A stretch of DNA of 64,000 bases from Xenorhabdus nematophila ATCC 19061 (GTDB lineage Bacteria > Pseudomonadota > Gammaproteobacteria > Enterobacterales > Enterobacteriaceae): the NCBI RefSeq assembly GCF_000252955.1, contig NC_014170.1, positions 91,328 to 155,327 on the forward strand, in the 5' to 3' direction. Position numbers and translations under genes: made by a program. Each line of letters starts with the position of its first letter. Position 1 is the first letter of the stretch. Below are positions 8,902 through 19,830 of this stretch, piece after piece. The notes below the pieces were generated by a model that ran no database searches, was not told the DNA's origin, and was given only the letters and a program-made list of their open reading frames with translations.

Positions 8902-11769
8902 ATGACAACTGACTGTACCAAGAAGAACGAAAAACGACTTCATATTTTAAACCCAAGTGAAGTCAGAGAATTGTATGAACGCCCTGTATTCAATCAGGCC
9001 GACAGAGAAGAATATTTTTCTTTAGACCCTTATACAACTAATATCGTTGCCGAACTGAATAAGCCGGAAACCCGGATCTATTTTATTTTGTTAATAGGCT
9101 ATTTTCGGGCTAAACCAGTCATTCCCAAATTTAACCTTAATGAAGTCGCCGAAGATGCTGAATACATCCGTAAAACTTACTTCCCGGATGAAAATCCAGA
9201 ATGGATGACTATGTCTAAAAGCACCCGTTCCAAACTCGTCAACAAAGCCCTCGACATCCTGAATTTTCAGCGTTTCACTGAGGCACATTATACTGTCCTG
9301 ATAACCCGTCTAAAAGATGTGGTAACAATCTGTACCGAACCCCGCTATATTTTTGATGAGACTCTGGCTTTTTTCGGCCAAAAGCGAATTGCACTTCCCG
9401 GTTACACCCGCTTGCAAGAGCTGGTGACTGAGGCGCTTATCGCAGAACAACAACGTATTGAAGCCATCCTTTCACAACAGATGTCTGAAGCGACTGCCGA
9501 CAAACTGAAACAGCTCCTTTCTACCAAAGGCTTACTTAACCGTCTATCCGCTTACAAAGGGACTGCCCGGGATTTTTCACCGTCTGAATTGGATCGAGAG
9601 CTGGAAACACATCTAACCATCAAGGATATCTACCCCGAACTGAAATCGTTGATGGGTTCATTAGGATTATCACAAGGCAACACCCTTCATTATGCGTCAA
9701 TCATAAAACATACTTCTGTTTATCAGGTTCGCCATTACCCACACTGGCAGGGCTTGCTGTATCTGACTTGCTATCTTTATTTTCGCTATCGGGAAACCAA
9801 TGACAAGTTGGTGATAGCTTTTTGTTACCTGACCCGTAAATATCATGAAGCCGCTAAAGCCTTTGCTAAGCAAAAAATAGCCGATGAACTGGAGCTGGTC
9901 AGGGAAAAGTTAAAATATGCCGGTGATATTCTCCACTACTTTGTTGACGAGAATGTCAGTGATGTCGTTGAATTTGGCGAAATTCGCCAGCAGGCTTTTA
10001 GCCTGATCTCGAAAGAGGAAATCCATGCCATCAGTCAACACTTGGGTAAAAACGATTTTGACCTTGCCGGTTACGAATGGGAGTATTTGGATAAACAATC
10101 CAGAAAAATTGCCAATTCACTTCGCAAGCTGTTTATCGCCATCGATATTGAATGTGAATCTGATCAGAAAGTACTGTCAGATCAGATTATGCTATCGAAA
10201 CATGAACTTGCTGGAAAACGAAAAATTATTACCACGCATCAGGAGATGTTAAAAAAAAGCGACCGTCGCTATCTCTGGATTAATGGTGAAGTTCATACAA
10301 AACGCTTTGAATTCTATCTGTATCAGAAAATCAGCAGACAATTAGATCGCGGTAAGGCTTACGTTACTGAAAGTGAGAAAAATAAACGACTGGAAGATGA
10401 CCTTATCCCGGTCAAAGACTGGGAAAATGACCAGATTAACCTCATCGAGAAAACCGGTTTACAACGGTTATCATCGCCGATTACTCAGACATTGAATGAA
10501 TTTGAAAAACGGCTTGAGCTGCACATGAATCAGGTTGCGGCGAGTATTTCTGGCGACACCAATGAATTTGTCAAATTACAGCCTCGCTCAAACCAGCTCG
10601 CGTGGACGTTAGCTAACCAACGTTGGCGCGATGACATTGATAACCCGATTTATAGTCAGATCAGGCACATGGGAATTATTGAGATTATGAATCATGTCAA
10701 TCGTAAAACGGGATTCCTTGGAGCTTTTAAAGGCATAGCCACCCGAAAACGGTGTACTAAAGCCGAAGCAGATGACTTAATCGCCTGCATTTTTGGCAAT
10801 GGCACTAATTATGGGCTTCACCGTATAGCGGCGATTTCAGATCGCAGCATTGGCGTTTTGCGGGGTGTCAACGATGCATTTGTCCGGCCTGAAACGATTA
10901 GTGCAGCCAATGACCTCATCTCTAATGGAATAGCCCGCCTGCCGGTTTTCAGGTACTACACCCTCAACGAATCATCGCCCTTCGGCAGTATCGATGGTCA
11001 GAAATATGCCTGTCGTATCAATACGTTTAAAGCCAGATTCTCGGCGAAATATTTCCGCAAGGGGAAAGGTGTTTCTGCAATGACATTGGTCTCCAATCAT
11101 GTTCCAATCAAAACAACCGTAATTTCACCGAATGAATATGAAGGGCACTATGCCTTTGATTTACTGTACAACAACAGCAGTGATATTCAGCCAAAATCGC
11201 TGGCAACGGATACGCATGGTATCAATAATGTCAATTTTGCTATTTTGGATCTGTTCGGTTATCAATTCTCGCCCCGTTATGCCCGGTTTAAACAGGCTTT
11301 TGCTGAACAATTTGAGGTCAATACAGGCACTGATATGACTATCAGCCTGAAAAAGCCCATCAAACGTAAATTAATCGAGCAGGAATGGGGAAATATTCAG
11401 CACATTATCTGTTCACTCAGCCGTAAAGTGACCCAGCAAAGTACCGTTGTCAAAAAGTTGTCCAATAACAAGCGAAATAACCGAACCTTGTTAGCCCTTC
11501 ATGAATACGACCGGTTGATTAAGTGTCTTTATCTGTTGGAGTATGTTGATAACAAAACGCTGGGGCAGTTTGTGCAACAAGCCCTGAATAGAGGAGAAGC
11601 CTATCACCAGTTACGCAGAGCGATTGCCTCGGTCAATGGCAATCAGTTCCGGGGTGGAAATGATTATCAAATTGAACAGTGGAATGACTGTGCCAGACTC
11701 ATTGCCAATTGTATTATTTATTACAATTCAGCCTTGTTGTCTGCATTAATTGAGAAGTTTCAGGAAGAA
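8902..11769 (+). pseudogene. tnpA: Tn3 transposase, 3' end replaced by the Qat transposon
   Basis: About 956 genuine residues of a Tn3-family transposase are present: DGQKYACRINTFKARF (first D), TDTHGINNVNF (second D) and NRGEAYHQLRRAIASV (E). After SALLSALIEKFQEE the frame enters the end of another transposon at 11770 and picks up 36 foreign codons. The relative at 27606-30647 continues about 55 residues further. The two proteins share their first 16 codons exactly and then differ in roughly one residue in ten. Loss of the C-terminus probably inactivates it. Confidence 0.88.
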
Positions 11770-11810
11770 GGGGTTGTAAGCGGGAAGCCGCCAAAATTTT
11801 GCGGGCTTGA

Positions 11811-14800
11811 CTATGACAACGTCAGTCCTTCAATCATGGCGTCCAGATCGAGTTCTTTCCCTTCACTGATAAAGGTGTAATGGCCGTTCAGAAAGATATG
11901 CTGCCAGGCTACGGGCGACATTCGTCTGAGAAGAGCAAGTCCCCGGGAGTTACCGACATTTTCATACTTCTGCAGCAACCGCGACAACAGGGCGGAGTTA
12001 TAATAAATAATAATGATGCTGAGCAGCCGCCCACACTGATTGCTGATTTCCAGCTCAATATCATTCTGACCTGTCAGCTCTTTTTTACCACCAACCTGCG
12101 CGATCGCTGAACGAAGCTGATGCCAGGATTCAATGCGATTTTGCGATCGATGGCTATTTCTGGCCACCTGCGGGTTACGAAGATACCGGAGAATGTAAAG
12201 ACTACGGATCAGTTTATCAAACTCAAACAAGGCCTTCCTTGTCGGGTTTTCCGCTGAATAGGTACACAGTTTGCGGATAAGTGCACCCTGAGTAATTTCT
12301 TTCATCCCCAGCGTGGCGACAATCTGGTCCAGGTGTGGTTTTTCATCAATGATAACTTTCTGATTTAACTGCCCTACAGGCCGGATAAAACATTTTTTAT
12401 AATGTTCCAGATCATCCGCGCAGTATAGTTCTTTCAGCATGTCCTCTGTCGAGGTAAAGCGGGGTTCGAAACGCAGGCCGAACCAGTGAAGAATGGCGAA
12501 ATTAGCCTTGTTAATACTGTGCATGTCACCGGTTATCGTCGTTGGTACAATCCCGCTGGTATTTCTGTACCAGATATCGAAAACATGATGTGCTTCATAC
12601 TCATGAGCCCCAATGAGATAACCATTGAGTGGAATATGGTTGCATAGCAGGGTGTAAGCCACCACGCCTTTCCCGAGCCCAAAATATTTTTTTGATGCAC
12701 GGGCTTTGATAGTCGGACGCTCAACGCTGAATTTTTGCCCATCGACAGCGCCATACAGCTCCCCTAACTCCAGGGAGTAATATGGGAAGACAGGAAGTGT
12801 CTTAATTCCGTCGCCAATGCAGTCACATGCTGCTTTCAGCGTGGAGAGACGCAGATATTGCTCGTAGGAATCATTGAGCGCATGGTAAGGAATGTCGCTG
12901 GTCTGGGACATCGTCAGATTACCGTGATTCATGGCCTGTGCCATTATTACCGCCATCAGGCTGTCTGCATCAGCTCCCGTTTTCACATACAGGGGTTGTA
13001 GCGGTGTCAGTGCCGACAAAAACTGGCACTGTTGATTAACGAAGCGAAAAATATCCGCCAACTCACACAGGGGCAGTTGTGAATAAAAATCCGTCACACT
13101 GTCCGATGGCCCTGTTAAATCCGACTTACGCCAGCTTAGTTTCTGTGTATTATGATCAAACTCCAGATGTGACAACTTACCCTGCTTAAGTTCTCTGTTG
13201 AACGCTATCCACTGGTCATGCAGTTCGCGGGCCAGTTCATCCAGTTGATGTTCGACCGGAGTACGTAAAAACGGGATATCCATCTGGGCCAGAATGTCGG
13301 ATTTTTCTTCTACGGAAACCAGCTCATCTGAAAGGTGGCGGTGCTGCAGGCTGTCATCAAGATAAAGTTCTCCTGCCTCCAGTCGTTTTCTGATTTGCCG
13401 GTAAAGCCAGAATTCATAGCGATCGGCATGAAGCCCTGTCGGCGTATCTTTTTCATCAATGCTCAATAACCAGATTCGCAGTCGTGGCGGGAGTGTGGCC
13501 GGAGGACATTCTGCTAGCGGTCGCTGCGTCAACCGCAACTGCTTAGAGAACGTCTCCCTGACCCATGTCAGTGCAGCAAGCTAGGGACATTCAGGCGTCA
13601 CACTGGAAAAATTCAGAGTACAAAACAGCGGCCGTAAATGGCGTCGTATATGAGCCACCTGAGTGTCAACCGCCTCCCATTGTCGTGCCATCCGACTGGC
13701 TGGTTTAACCCGCATTCGCTGTGCGGTGCTTTGAAGAGTTTCCCTGGGCATGATTTTCCAGGCTCGCTGGCGTACCTCACCAAAGGGGATGCTATCCGTC
13801 ACATCATCATCGACAAACAGGGATAACAGCCGACCGACTTTATTATTCTCCTGCTGCCGTTGCAGAACGTCTGCTTCAAAGTTTTTTCTGGCCTCTTCCT
13901 TGCAGCGTTCTTCGGTCTGCTTCATGTGCCATATCATGGCGCTGGTGAGGTTATCTGACAGCTGACGGTAGCGAAGCCAGATATAGCACGTCAGATATAA
14001 CCAGGTTTGTTCGGTTTTGAGGTTACGCAAATCATGGATGGTATAAAAGTTGACCAGACTGGCGAAGTACAGCAAATTTTGTTGCGAAATCCCGAGTCCG
14101 GGAAGTAATTGTCGAGCCTTCTGATATATCGGTGCCAGCTGGTTTCGTTTCTCCCTTTCCCTCGACATTTGCCGCCACCGAAAATCTTTCGCTTCCTGCT
14201 TCAACACAGCCAGTCCCGACAGCGCATCATCTTTCTTCAGAAGTGAATTCAGTGCGCTCTGTGTTTCTGTATCGAGGGAGGACAACAGTATTCCCGCCAA
14301 TCGCTGCCGCTCAGTTGACAGTGCTTTACTAATTATTTTCTGGAGTGTGGAATATCCTGGCCGAACGATTTTCTGTTCATTCAGCCAGCAGATAAGTTCG
14401 GTAGCAACAAATCCAGGGGTAATATCACGACGCACAATCTGCGCTGCGCGGGCATTCAACTGCGGGCCAACGGAGCCTGACCACTGACGGTACCCAAAGA
14501 AGTCGGTAATAAGCTTACGCTGGGCGTAATATTCATGGGTGGTAATAGTTCTGTCGGTAAGGGATACCTCACGAAAGTAACGCTGAACCACAAAATCGAA
14601 ATCACTTTCCACATCCTTCGGTGAAAAATGAAAGAAGGCGTGTTTGGCCTTAAAATAACCCGTTTGAAGGATACAATAAATCTGCGACAGTATTTCGGGG
14701 CGACTGTTTGCCAGCGCCAGCTCATTTGCCGTAAGCGACAAATACTCCAACTGCTGGCCTTCATCAAAGTCAGGCAGGCCATACAGTGCGAATTTTTCTG

Positions 14801-14852
14801 CATCCGTTAAAACGGTGAGTCTTTTACCTTTATCTTTTCGACGGGATGTCAT
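11811..14852 (-). pseudogene. tnpA: Tn3 transposase with an in-frame TAG
   Basis: Frame 14852-13584 encodes 423 residues (MTSRRKDKGKRLTVLTDAEK...) and ends at TAG 13581-13583. The same frame continues from the stop as LAALTWVRETFSKQLRLTQR to 11811, giving 1,013 codons in all. The second part carries the catalytic motifs AVDGQKFSVERPTIKARA, TGDMHSINKANFAIL and RIESWHQLRSAIAQ. One nonsense codon is therefore the only lesion seen. Unless TAG is read through or suppressed, the transposon cannot move by itself, though a related transposase could act on its ends. Confidence 0.9.
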
Positions 14853-15000
14853 CCTGACCTCGCACTGAATATGTCCGTAAGAGGATCGCTCTGCGGACGG
14901 TAAAAATTAAATTTGCGCTTCAGAGAAAATCACTGCTGACGTTGTCTCATATAACTGGTACGGTATCAATCTCTTTCACGGCTCCTTAAACGTACACTTT

Positions 15001-15576
15001 ATGACTGAAATACGGATTGGCTATGCCCGCTGCTCCACGGATAAACAGGATTTGACTGCCCAACAGGAAGCGTTGGTAAAACTCGGTGTCTCCCCGGACA
15101 GAATTTACATCGACAAAGGGCTGACGGGTTCAAACCGGCAAAGGCCTGGTCTGGATCAGGCACTAGCTGCCGTGCGTAGTGGAGACACGCTGGTTGTTCC
15201 CAAGCTTGACCGCCTGGCGCGTTCAGTACCTGACGCTCGTGAAATAGCTGATACATTGCAGTCCAGAGAAGTGAAACTGGCGCTTGGAACCAATATTTAT
15301 GATCCGGCAGACCCGATGGGGAAAATGTTCTTCAACGTACTGGCCACCTTTGCTGAATTTGAAGGCGACCTGATACGCCTGCGAACCCGGGAAGGCATGG
15401 CTATTGCGCGGGCGAAGGGGAAACTGAGGGGAAAACAACCAAAACTGTCTGAAAAACAACAAAAAGAGTTGTGCCGGATGCATGAAACCGGGCAGTACTC
15501 GATTAGCGATCTGGCTGAGTTGTTTTCAGTCTCAAGACCAACAGTCTACCGGACACTTTCAAGAGGGAAAAAATGA
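15001..15576 (+). CDS. tnpR: Tn3 resolvase of the Qat transposon
   Basis: A serine recombinase of 191 residues. It has RIGYARCSTDKQDLTAQQEA (catalytic Ser), DKGLTGSNRQRPGLDQALAA, PKLDRLARSVPDAREI, the E-helix region EFEGDLIRLRTREG and a C-terminal helix-turn-helix (ISDLAELFSVSRPTVYRTL). It looks intact and is divergent from tnpA; the 148-bp gap should hold res and both promoters. Its TGA overlaps the next gene's ATG. It belongs to a different subgroup from the 8222 resolvase. Confidence 0.92.
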   Translation: MTEIRIGYARCSTDKQDLTAQQEALVKLGVSPDRIYIDKGLTGSNRQRPGLDQALAAVRSGDTLVVPKLDRLARSVPDAREIADTLQSREVKLALGTNIYDPADPMGKMFFNVLATFAEFEGDLIRLRTREGMAIARAKGKLRGKQPKLSEKQQKELCRMHETGQYSISDLAELFSVSRPTVYRTLSRGKK

Positions 15577-15845
15577 TCGACTTAACCGCAGAACAGCGGC
15601 AGCTGGCAAAGATTGTCCATGATTATGCCTGTCGGTTTCCTCTGACAGAGAATGACGATACCCAGCTATTGCAGGGCTGTTATGACTATATGAATGCCTT
15701 TAAACGGGTGATGGACAGTGAGTCAAAAGTCCAGATGGATTACATCTGCCTGCAATATCCTGGGTATTTTCGCTTTGCAGTATGGATGGAACGAATGGCT
15801 CAGGGGATTGCTGATGGCGTTATTGAAGTTCCTAAAGATCACTAA
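15573..15845 (+). CDS. Small protein coupled to the resolvase
   Basis: Ninety residues (MIDLTAEQRQLAKIVHDYAC...), helical and mostly polar, with no signal peptide. Its ATG overlaps the tnpR stop by four bases (ATGA), which implies translational coupling. I do not recognise a function. Its place between the transposition genes and the qat cargo suggests it belongs to the transposon core rather than to the defence system. Confidence 0.65.
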   Translation: MIDLTAEQRQLAKIVHDYACRFPLTENDDTQLLQGCYDYMNAFKRVMDSESKVQMDYICLQYPGYFRFAVWMERMAQGIADGVIEVPKDH

Positions 15846-15992
15846 AAATTACGATCCGGAAATTTTGATGAATTTCAGCTTACTGCCTCAGGTTCGCGAG
15901 ATAGCTGAATCTAGAACTGTGTGCATCCTAGATAGACCTTATCAGGAGTGATTTGATGCTTTCAATAGTCGAAAAAAATAAGGGGTAAACAG

Positions 15993-17777
15993 ATGTGGTC
16001 AGACAAGGAATCATCAGAAGATTACCTAAATTTTGGAGAAGTATCCCAATTAGCCGTCGATGTGCTCACTACCGAAGGTATGTTACCAGTATCGATAGGC
16101 ATTTTTGGTAATTGGGGTGCTGGCAAATCCTCACTCTTGAAACTGATAGAGCAAAAACTTGAGAAAGATGATAAGGATTGGATTGTTATCAACTTTGACT
16201 CCTGGCTCTATCAAGGTTATGACGACGCTCGAGCTGCGCTTCTTGAAGTTATAGCTACATCATTGACGAAAGCTGCGGATGGGAATGCCTCCATCGTCTC
16301 AAAAGCGAAGAAACTCCTTAGTCGGGTAGATGGATTTAGGGCAATGGGGTTCTTGGCTGAAGGAGCGGCTTTATTTGCCGGAGTTCCTACTGGGGGCTTT
16401 CTTGCTAGAGGTTTGGGAGCATTAAGAAATGTTTCAGATGGAATACAAAGTCAGGAAGAGTACGAAGATTTAGGCAATCTGGCTAAAGAAAGTAAGGAGA
16501 AGGTTGGTAATTTGCTCAAGCCAGAGGTGAAAAAAAGCCCTCCTCAACAGATTGAAGCTTTCCGTAAGGAATATGGGGAAATTTTAGAAGAGCTTGGTAA
16601 GCCACTTATAGTGATAATAGATAATCTTGATCGCTGCCTCCCTGCTAACGCTATTCATACGCTTGAAGCTATCAGGTTATTCCTTTTCTTAACTAATACT
16701 GCCTTTATCATTGCAGCAGATGAGGACATGATTCGTTCTTCTGTGTCTGATTACTTCAAGGGGGCATCACAGCGCCATCAGATAGATTATCTCGATAAGC
16801 TCATCCAGGTTCCTATTCGGGTGCCAAAAGCTGGAGTGCGTGAGATTCGTTCATATCTGTTCATGCTTTATGCTATTGAACATGGCTTAAAAGGCGAAAA
16901 ACTTACCAATCTCCGTGATGGTTTAGAAAGGGCATTACAGCATTCCTGGAAAGATGAACCAATCTCACGCCAGGACGTCCTGAAAATGACTGGTGAATCC
17001 GAGGATAGTAATCTAGCTTTGGCATTTGCACGTGCGGACCGTATTGCTCCTGTATTAGCGAACTCTCCAATAATCCATGGCAATCCCAGAATCGTTAAGC
17101 GTTTGCTGAATGTTGTGAAAATGCGTTCTCAAATTGCTAAGCGACGAGCAATGCCTTTGGATGAAGCAATTATCACTAAGTTAGTAATCTTTGAACGATG
17201 TGTCGGAGTAGATGGTACTGCTGATTTATATCACCTCGTGGATATTGAACAAGGTATGCCCCAGCTACTAAAACAGCTTGAGGATACTAACGGTCAAGTA
17301 CCTTCGGAAGCGCCAAAGACATGGACTGATAATCCAACAACTAAAGCTTTCATTGCTCAATGGGCTCAGCTTGAACCGCGCCTTGGTGGAATTGATTTGA
17401 GAGCCGCTATATACCTATCCAGAGAAACTATGCCAATAGGTGCATATGTGGTCGGTTTATCACCATCTGGACGGGAAGTACTGAATGCACTTATTGAACT
17501 GAAAAATACCAGTTCTCCTACAGCAGAAGACCTTTTGAAAACGCTTCCTCGTGAAGAGCAAGTACCTGTAATGGAAGGTTTAATTAGCCAATTAAGGCAA
17601 GTGTCAGATTGGGCTCGTAAACCTAAGGGTTTTTCCGGTGCATGCCTCTTAGCCCGCCATTCGGCAGATGCGGCCAGTATATTAATTCGTTTTTTGCAGG
17701 AGTTGCAACTGGGGATGAAACGGCCAGCGTGGATGACTGCAGCACTAAAAGATGAGCAATGGAATAAGGACGCTTAA
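15993..17777 (+). CDS. qatA: QatA, KAP-family P-loop ATPase of the Qat system
   Basis: A 594-residue KAP NTPase. Walker A is GNWGAGKS at residues 39-46; Walker B is PLIVIIDNLDRC at about 204-215. Between them lies a Gly/Ala-rich stretch (about 113-145, AMGFLAEGAALFAGVPTGGF) that KAP proteins often use for membrane contact. In Qat systems (established: qatABCD protects against phages) QatA is the ATPase subunit, with an unknown trigger. The start ATG follows AAGGGG by 5 bases. The stop overlaps the qatB ATG by one base. It is preceded by about 150 bp with no gene, which should hold the qat promoter. Confidence 0.92.
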   Translation: MWSDKESSEDYLNFGEVSQLAVDVLTTEGMLPVSIGIFGNWGAGKSSLLKLIEQKLEKDDKDWIVINFDSWLYQGYDDARAALLEVIATSLTKAADGNASIVSKAKKLLSRVDGFRAMGFLAEGAALFAGVPTGGFLARGLGALRNVSDGIQSQEEYEDLGNLAKESKEKVGNLLKPEVKKSPPQQIEAFRKEYGEILEELGKPLIVIIDNLDRCLPANAIHTLEAIRLFLFLTNTAFIIAADEDMIRSSVSDYFKGASQRHQIDYLDKLIQVPIRVPKAGVREIRSYLFMLYAIEHGLKGEKLTNLRDGLERALQHSWKDEPISRQDVLKMTGESEDSNLALAFARADRIAPVLANSPIIHGNPRIVKRLLNVVKMRSQIAKRRAMPLDEAIITKLVIFERCVGVDGTADLYHLVDIEQGMPQLLKQLEDTNGQVPSEAPKTWTDNPTTKAFIAQWAQLEPRLGGIDLRAAIYLSRETMPIGAYVVGLSPSGREVLNALIELKNTSSPTAEDLLKTLPREEQVPVMEGLISQLRQVSDWARKPKGFSGACLLARHSADAASILIRFLQELQLGMKRPAWMTAALKDEQWNKDA

Positions 17778-18529
17778 TGGGAACTTCACAATCAAGTACA
17801 GGTCCAGGTGGTGGTTCTCCACTAGTTCCACCTTGGGCTGATGATCAGCCACAGCAACCCTTGCCCCCGCCACAAGAAAGAAGGTTTGCGCCGTTCCGGG
17901 AATCTTTGGGAAATGCGGTTTTAAACGGTAATAGAGCAGACTTCAGAAAAGCTATAGGGCATTACGCGCGAAAAGCCTCTGGAGGGAGCGGTAGTGCAGC
18001 TCGACGATTAGGGAGTGTCACACAGGCAGGGGGCGGATTGTTTGGGGCATTGGCGGGAATGCCTGCGGCTCCAGGAGAACCAAGCATTGATTTGGGCAGT
18101 TTGGCTGGCCTTCCATGCGAAATGGCAATATCAGCTATTGCTCAAGCTTTAACATCACAGGATGGTGATTCAGAAAAGATTTGTGCAGCCATGAACCATG
18201 CCTTAGTGGAGGCTCTCGATGGTGTAGCAATCTTCGATCCCCAAAAAATAACTGATGGTGTGATCGTTGACACAATGATTTGTTATCTAGCTGAAAGCAT
18301 TTTTCTGCAAATGGTCATGGATTCTAACAAGGCATGGAATAAAGCAGATACTCCTTCAAAAGCCATCCATGCAGAAACTGAACTTCGAGAATTGATCAAA
18401 GTTGTTGTTGATAAGCATATGGCTCCAAAACTTGTCGGTAACATCAGAACTTTTTCGAAAAATCAAATGATTAATATTGAGCGTCAGGTAATCATTGAGG
18501 CTTGGCAAGAATGGGAGGCTTACCAATGA
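17777..18529 (+). CDS. qatB: QatB, Qat system subunit
   Basis: This 250-residue protein starts MGTSQSSTGPGGGSPLVPPW, a Gly/Ser/Pro-rich N-terminus seen in QatB proteins. It has a Gly-rich middle (about 70-110, RRLGSVTQAGGGLFGALAGM) and a helical C-terminal half. No catalytic motif is visible. Its molecular role is not established; it is required with the other three genes in characterised Qat systems. Starts and stops overlap on both sides (TAATG before, ATGA after), so the four genes form one tightly coupled operon. Confidence 0.88.
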   Translation: MGTSQSSTGPGGGSPLVPPWADDQPQQPLPPPQERRFAPFRESLGNAVLNGNRADFRKAIGHYARKASGGSGSAARRLGSVTQAGGGLFGALAGMPAAPGEPSIDLGSLAGLPCEMAISAIAQALTSQDGDSEKICAAMNHALVEALDGVAIFDPQKITDGVIVDTMICYLAESIFLQMVMDSNKAWNKADTPSKAIHAETELRELIKVVVDKHMAPKLVGNIRTFSKNQMINIERQVIIEAWQEWEAYQ

Positions 18530-19830
18530 CACAATTAGTTTTCCATCATGATCATCGTCTCTTACCGTCAGCAGGTGATAGCTTGTTGCCCGTACAGCTC
18601 TATGGATTAAGCGGGCAGGGTCGGGGTGATATATCTATTATTGGGAATCCTGCGATTGATCGAATTAAGCGCTTGGGAGTCAAAATTCCAGCTCAGGTCA
18701 TGGATTTTTTGAGCATCGCACTAGCGGTTACAGCCGCCGATACCTTCGTTCAGCGTGAAAGCTCTGAGGATGGTTGGACTCGCCAATTCTCGTTACGACT
18801 TCCCCTTCATGAGCCATCTCGATGGATTGCTCTTAAGAAGGAGCTTGAAAGCGCTTTGCATTTCCTTAGTGGAGACATCTGGGATTTTGAATTTTGTAAC
18901 GGTGGTTATGTACCACCAGAACCGTATAGCCAGCATTCAAAATTTCATCTGATTAAACTCAAAGATCTTGACTGCGTCAGCTTATTTTCGGGCGGATTGG
19001 ATTCGGCTATTGGCGCAATAGATCTTCTTGCAGCAGGGCGTGCCCCGCTTTTGGTTAGTCATGCTTATAAAGGAGACAAGTCACGCCAAGATCAGATTGC
19101 TGAAAAATTAAATGGTCGATACTCACGGTTTGAAATTAATGCTGATCCGCATATATATCAAGGTGATACTGAGATTACGATGCGAACGCGTAGCCTCAAT
19201 TTTCTTGCCTTTGCGGCTGTTGGCGCTTGTGCTGTACAAGAAGTATCTCAACAAGAAAAGGTCGATCTGTTTGTGCCTGAAAATGGGTTTATCTCGCTAA
19301 ATGCGCCACTAACCCCACGAAGGATAGGTACGCTGAGCACACGAACTACACATCCACATTTTATTACGAGCGTACAAAAGCTCTTTGATGCGGCCGGTAT
19401 TCCTTGCCAAATAATCAATCCATATCAGTTCAAAACAAAGGGGCAAATGGCCTCCCAATGCTTGAATAAGCAACTATTATCTGAAGTCGTGGAAAGTACA
19501 GTATCTTGCAGTCATTGGAAACGCCGGAATCAGCAGTGCGGAGTGTGTGTACCGTGCATCATTCGACGGGCATCGCTTCATGCTGGGGGGATTGATAAAG
19601 ACGCTGATTATACTTTTCAGTCCCTAGCTAAAGTAATAAATGAAATTGATCGCAGGGATGATCTCATGGCTCTTAGGATTGCGATCGCACAGAAATCGAC
19701 TTTGAAAATAGGAACATGGATCGCCAAAAGCGGTCCTTTGCCTACGGCAACATTCAATAATTTTAAGCAGGTGTTTATAGACGGCCTGGATGAGGTCGAA
19801 AGCTACTTACTAAGTGAGAGCATAGTGTGA
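18526..19830 (+). CDS. qatC: QatC, QueC-like PP-loop enzyme of the Qat system
   Basis: The ATG at 18526 overlaps the qatB stop (ATGA) and gives 434 residues. The centre carries the PP-loop SLFSGGLDSAIGAIDLL (about residues 152-168), which binds ATP in QueC-type enzymes. The C-terminus has a zinc-type cysteine cluster, CSHWKRRNQQCGVCVPCIIR. QueC makes 7-cyano-7-deazaguanine; in Qat the QueC-like protein is thought to modify another target, which is not settled. The cysteine set is intact, so the protein is probably functional. Confidence 0.92.
   Translation: MTQLVFHHDHRLLPSAGDSLLPVQLYGLSGQGRGDISIIGNPAIDRIKRLGVKIPAQVMDFLSIALAVTAADTFVQRESSEDGWTRQFSLRLPLHEPSRWIALKKELESALHFLSGDIWDFEFCNGGYVPPEPYSQHSKFHLIKLKDLDCVSLFSGGLDSAIGAIDLLAAGRAPLLVSHAYKGDKSRQDQIAEKLNGRYSRFEINADPHIYQGDTEITMRTRSLNFLAFAAVGACAVQEVSQQEKVDLFVPENGFISLNAPLTPRRIGTLSTRTTHPHFITSVQKLFDAAGIPCQIINPYQFKTKGQMASQCLNKQLLSEVVESTVSCSHWKRRNQQCGVCVPCIIRRASLHAGGIDKDADYTFQSLAKVINEIDRRDDLMALRIAIAQKSTLKIGTWIAKSGPLPTATFNNFKQVFIDGLDEVESYLLSESIV

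Larger units (their letters stand above)
5454..8950 (+). repeat. Left arm of a 3.5-kb perfect inverted duplication
   Basis: Reading base by base at the ends and at several points inside, this segment is identical to the reverse complement of 30599-35117, apart from a 1,022-bp IS982 insertion (with target duplication) in the other copy. Position x here corresponds to 40571-x before the IS and 39549-x after it. Identity ends at 8950, about 49 bp into a Tn3 tnpA gene, and at 5454 in non-coding DNA. Confidence 0.93.

Noticed and set aside
11811..11880. C-terminal extension of the left Tn3 transposase as a real protein end
   Set aside because: The last 36 codons are the terminal repeat of the Qat transposon and the antisense of its tnpA; they are a fusion by-product.
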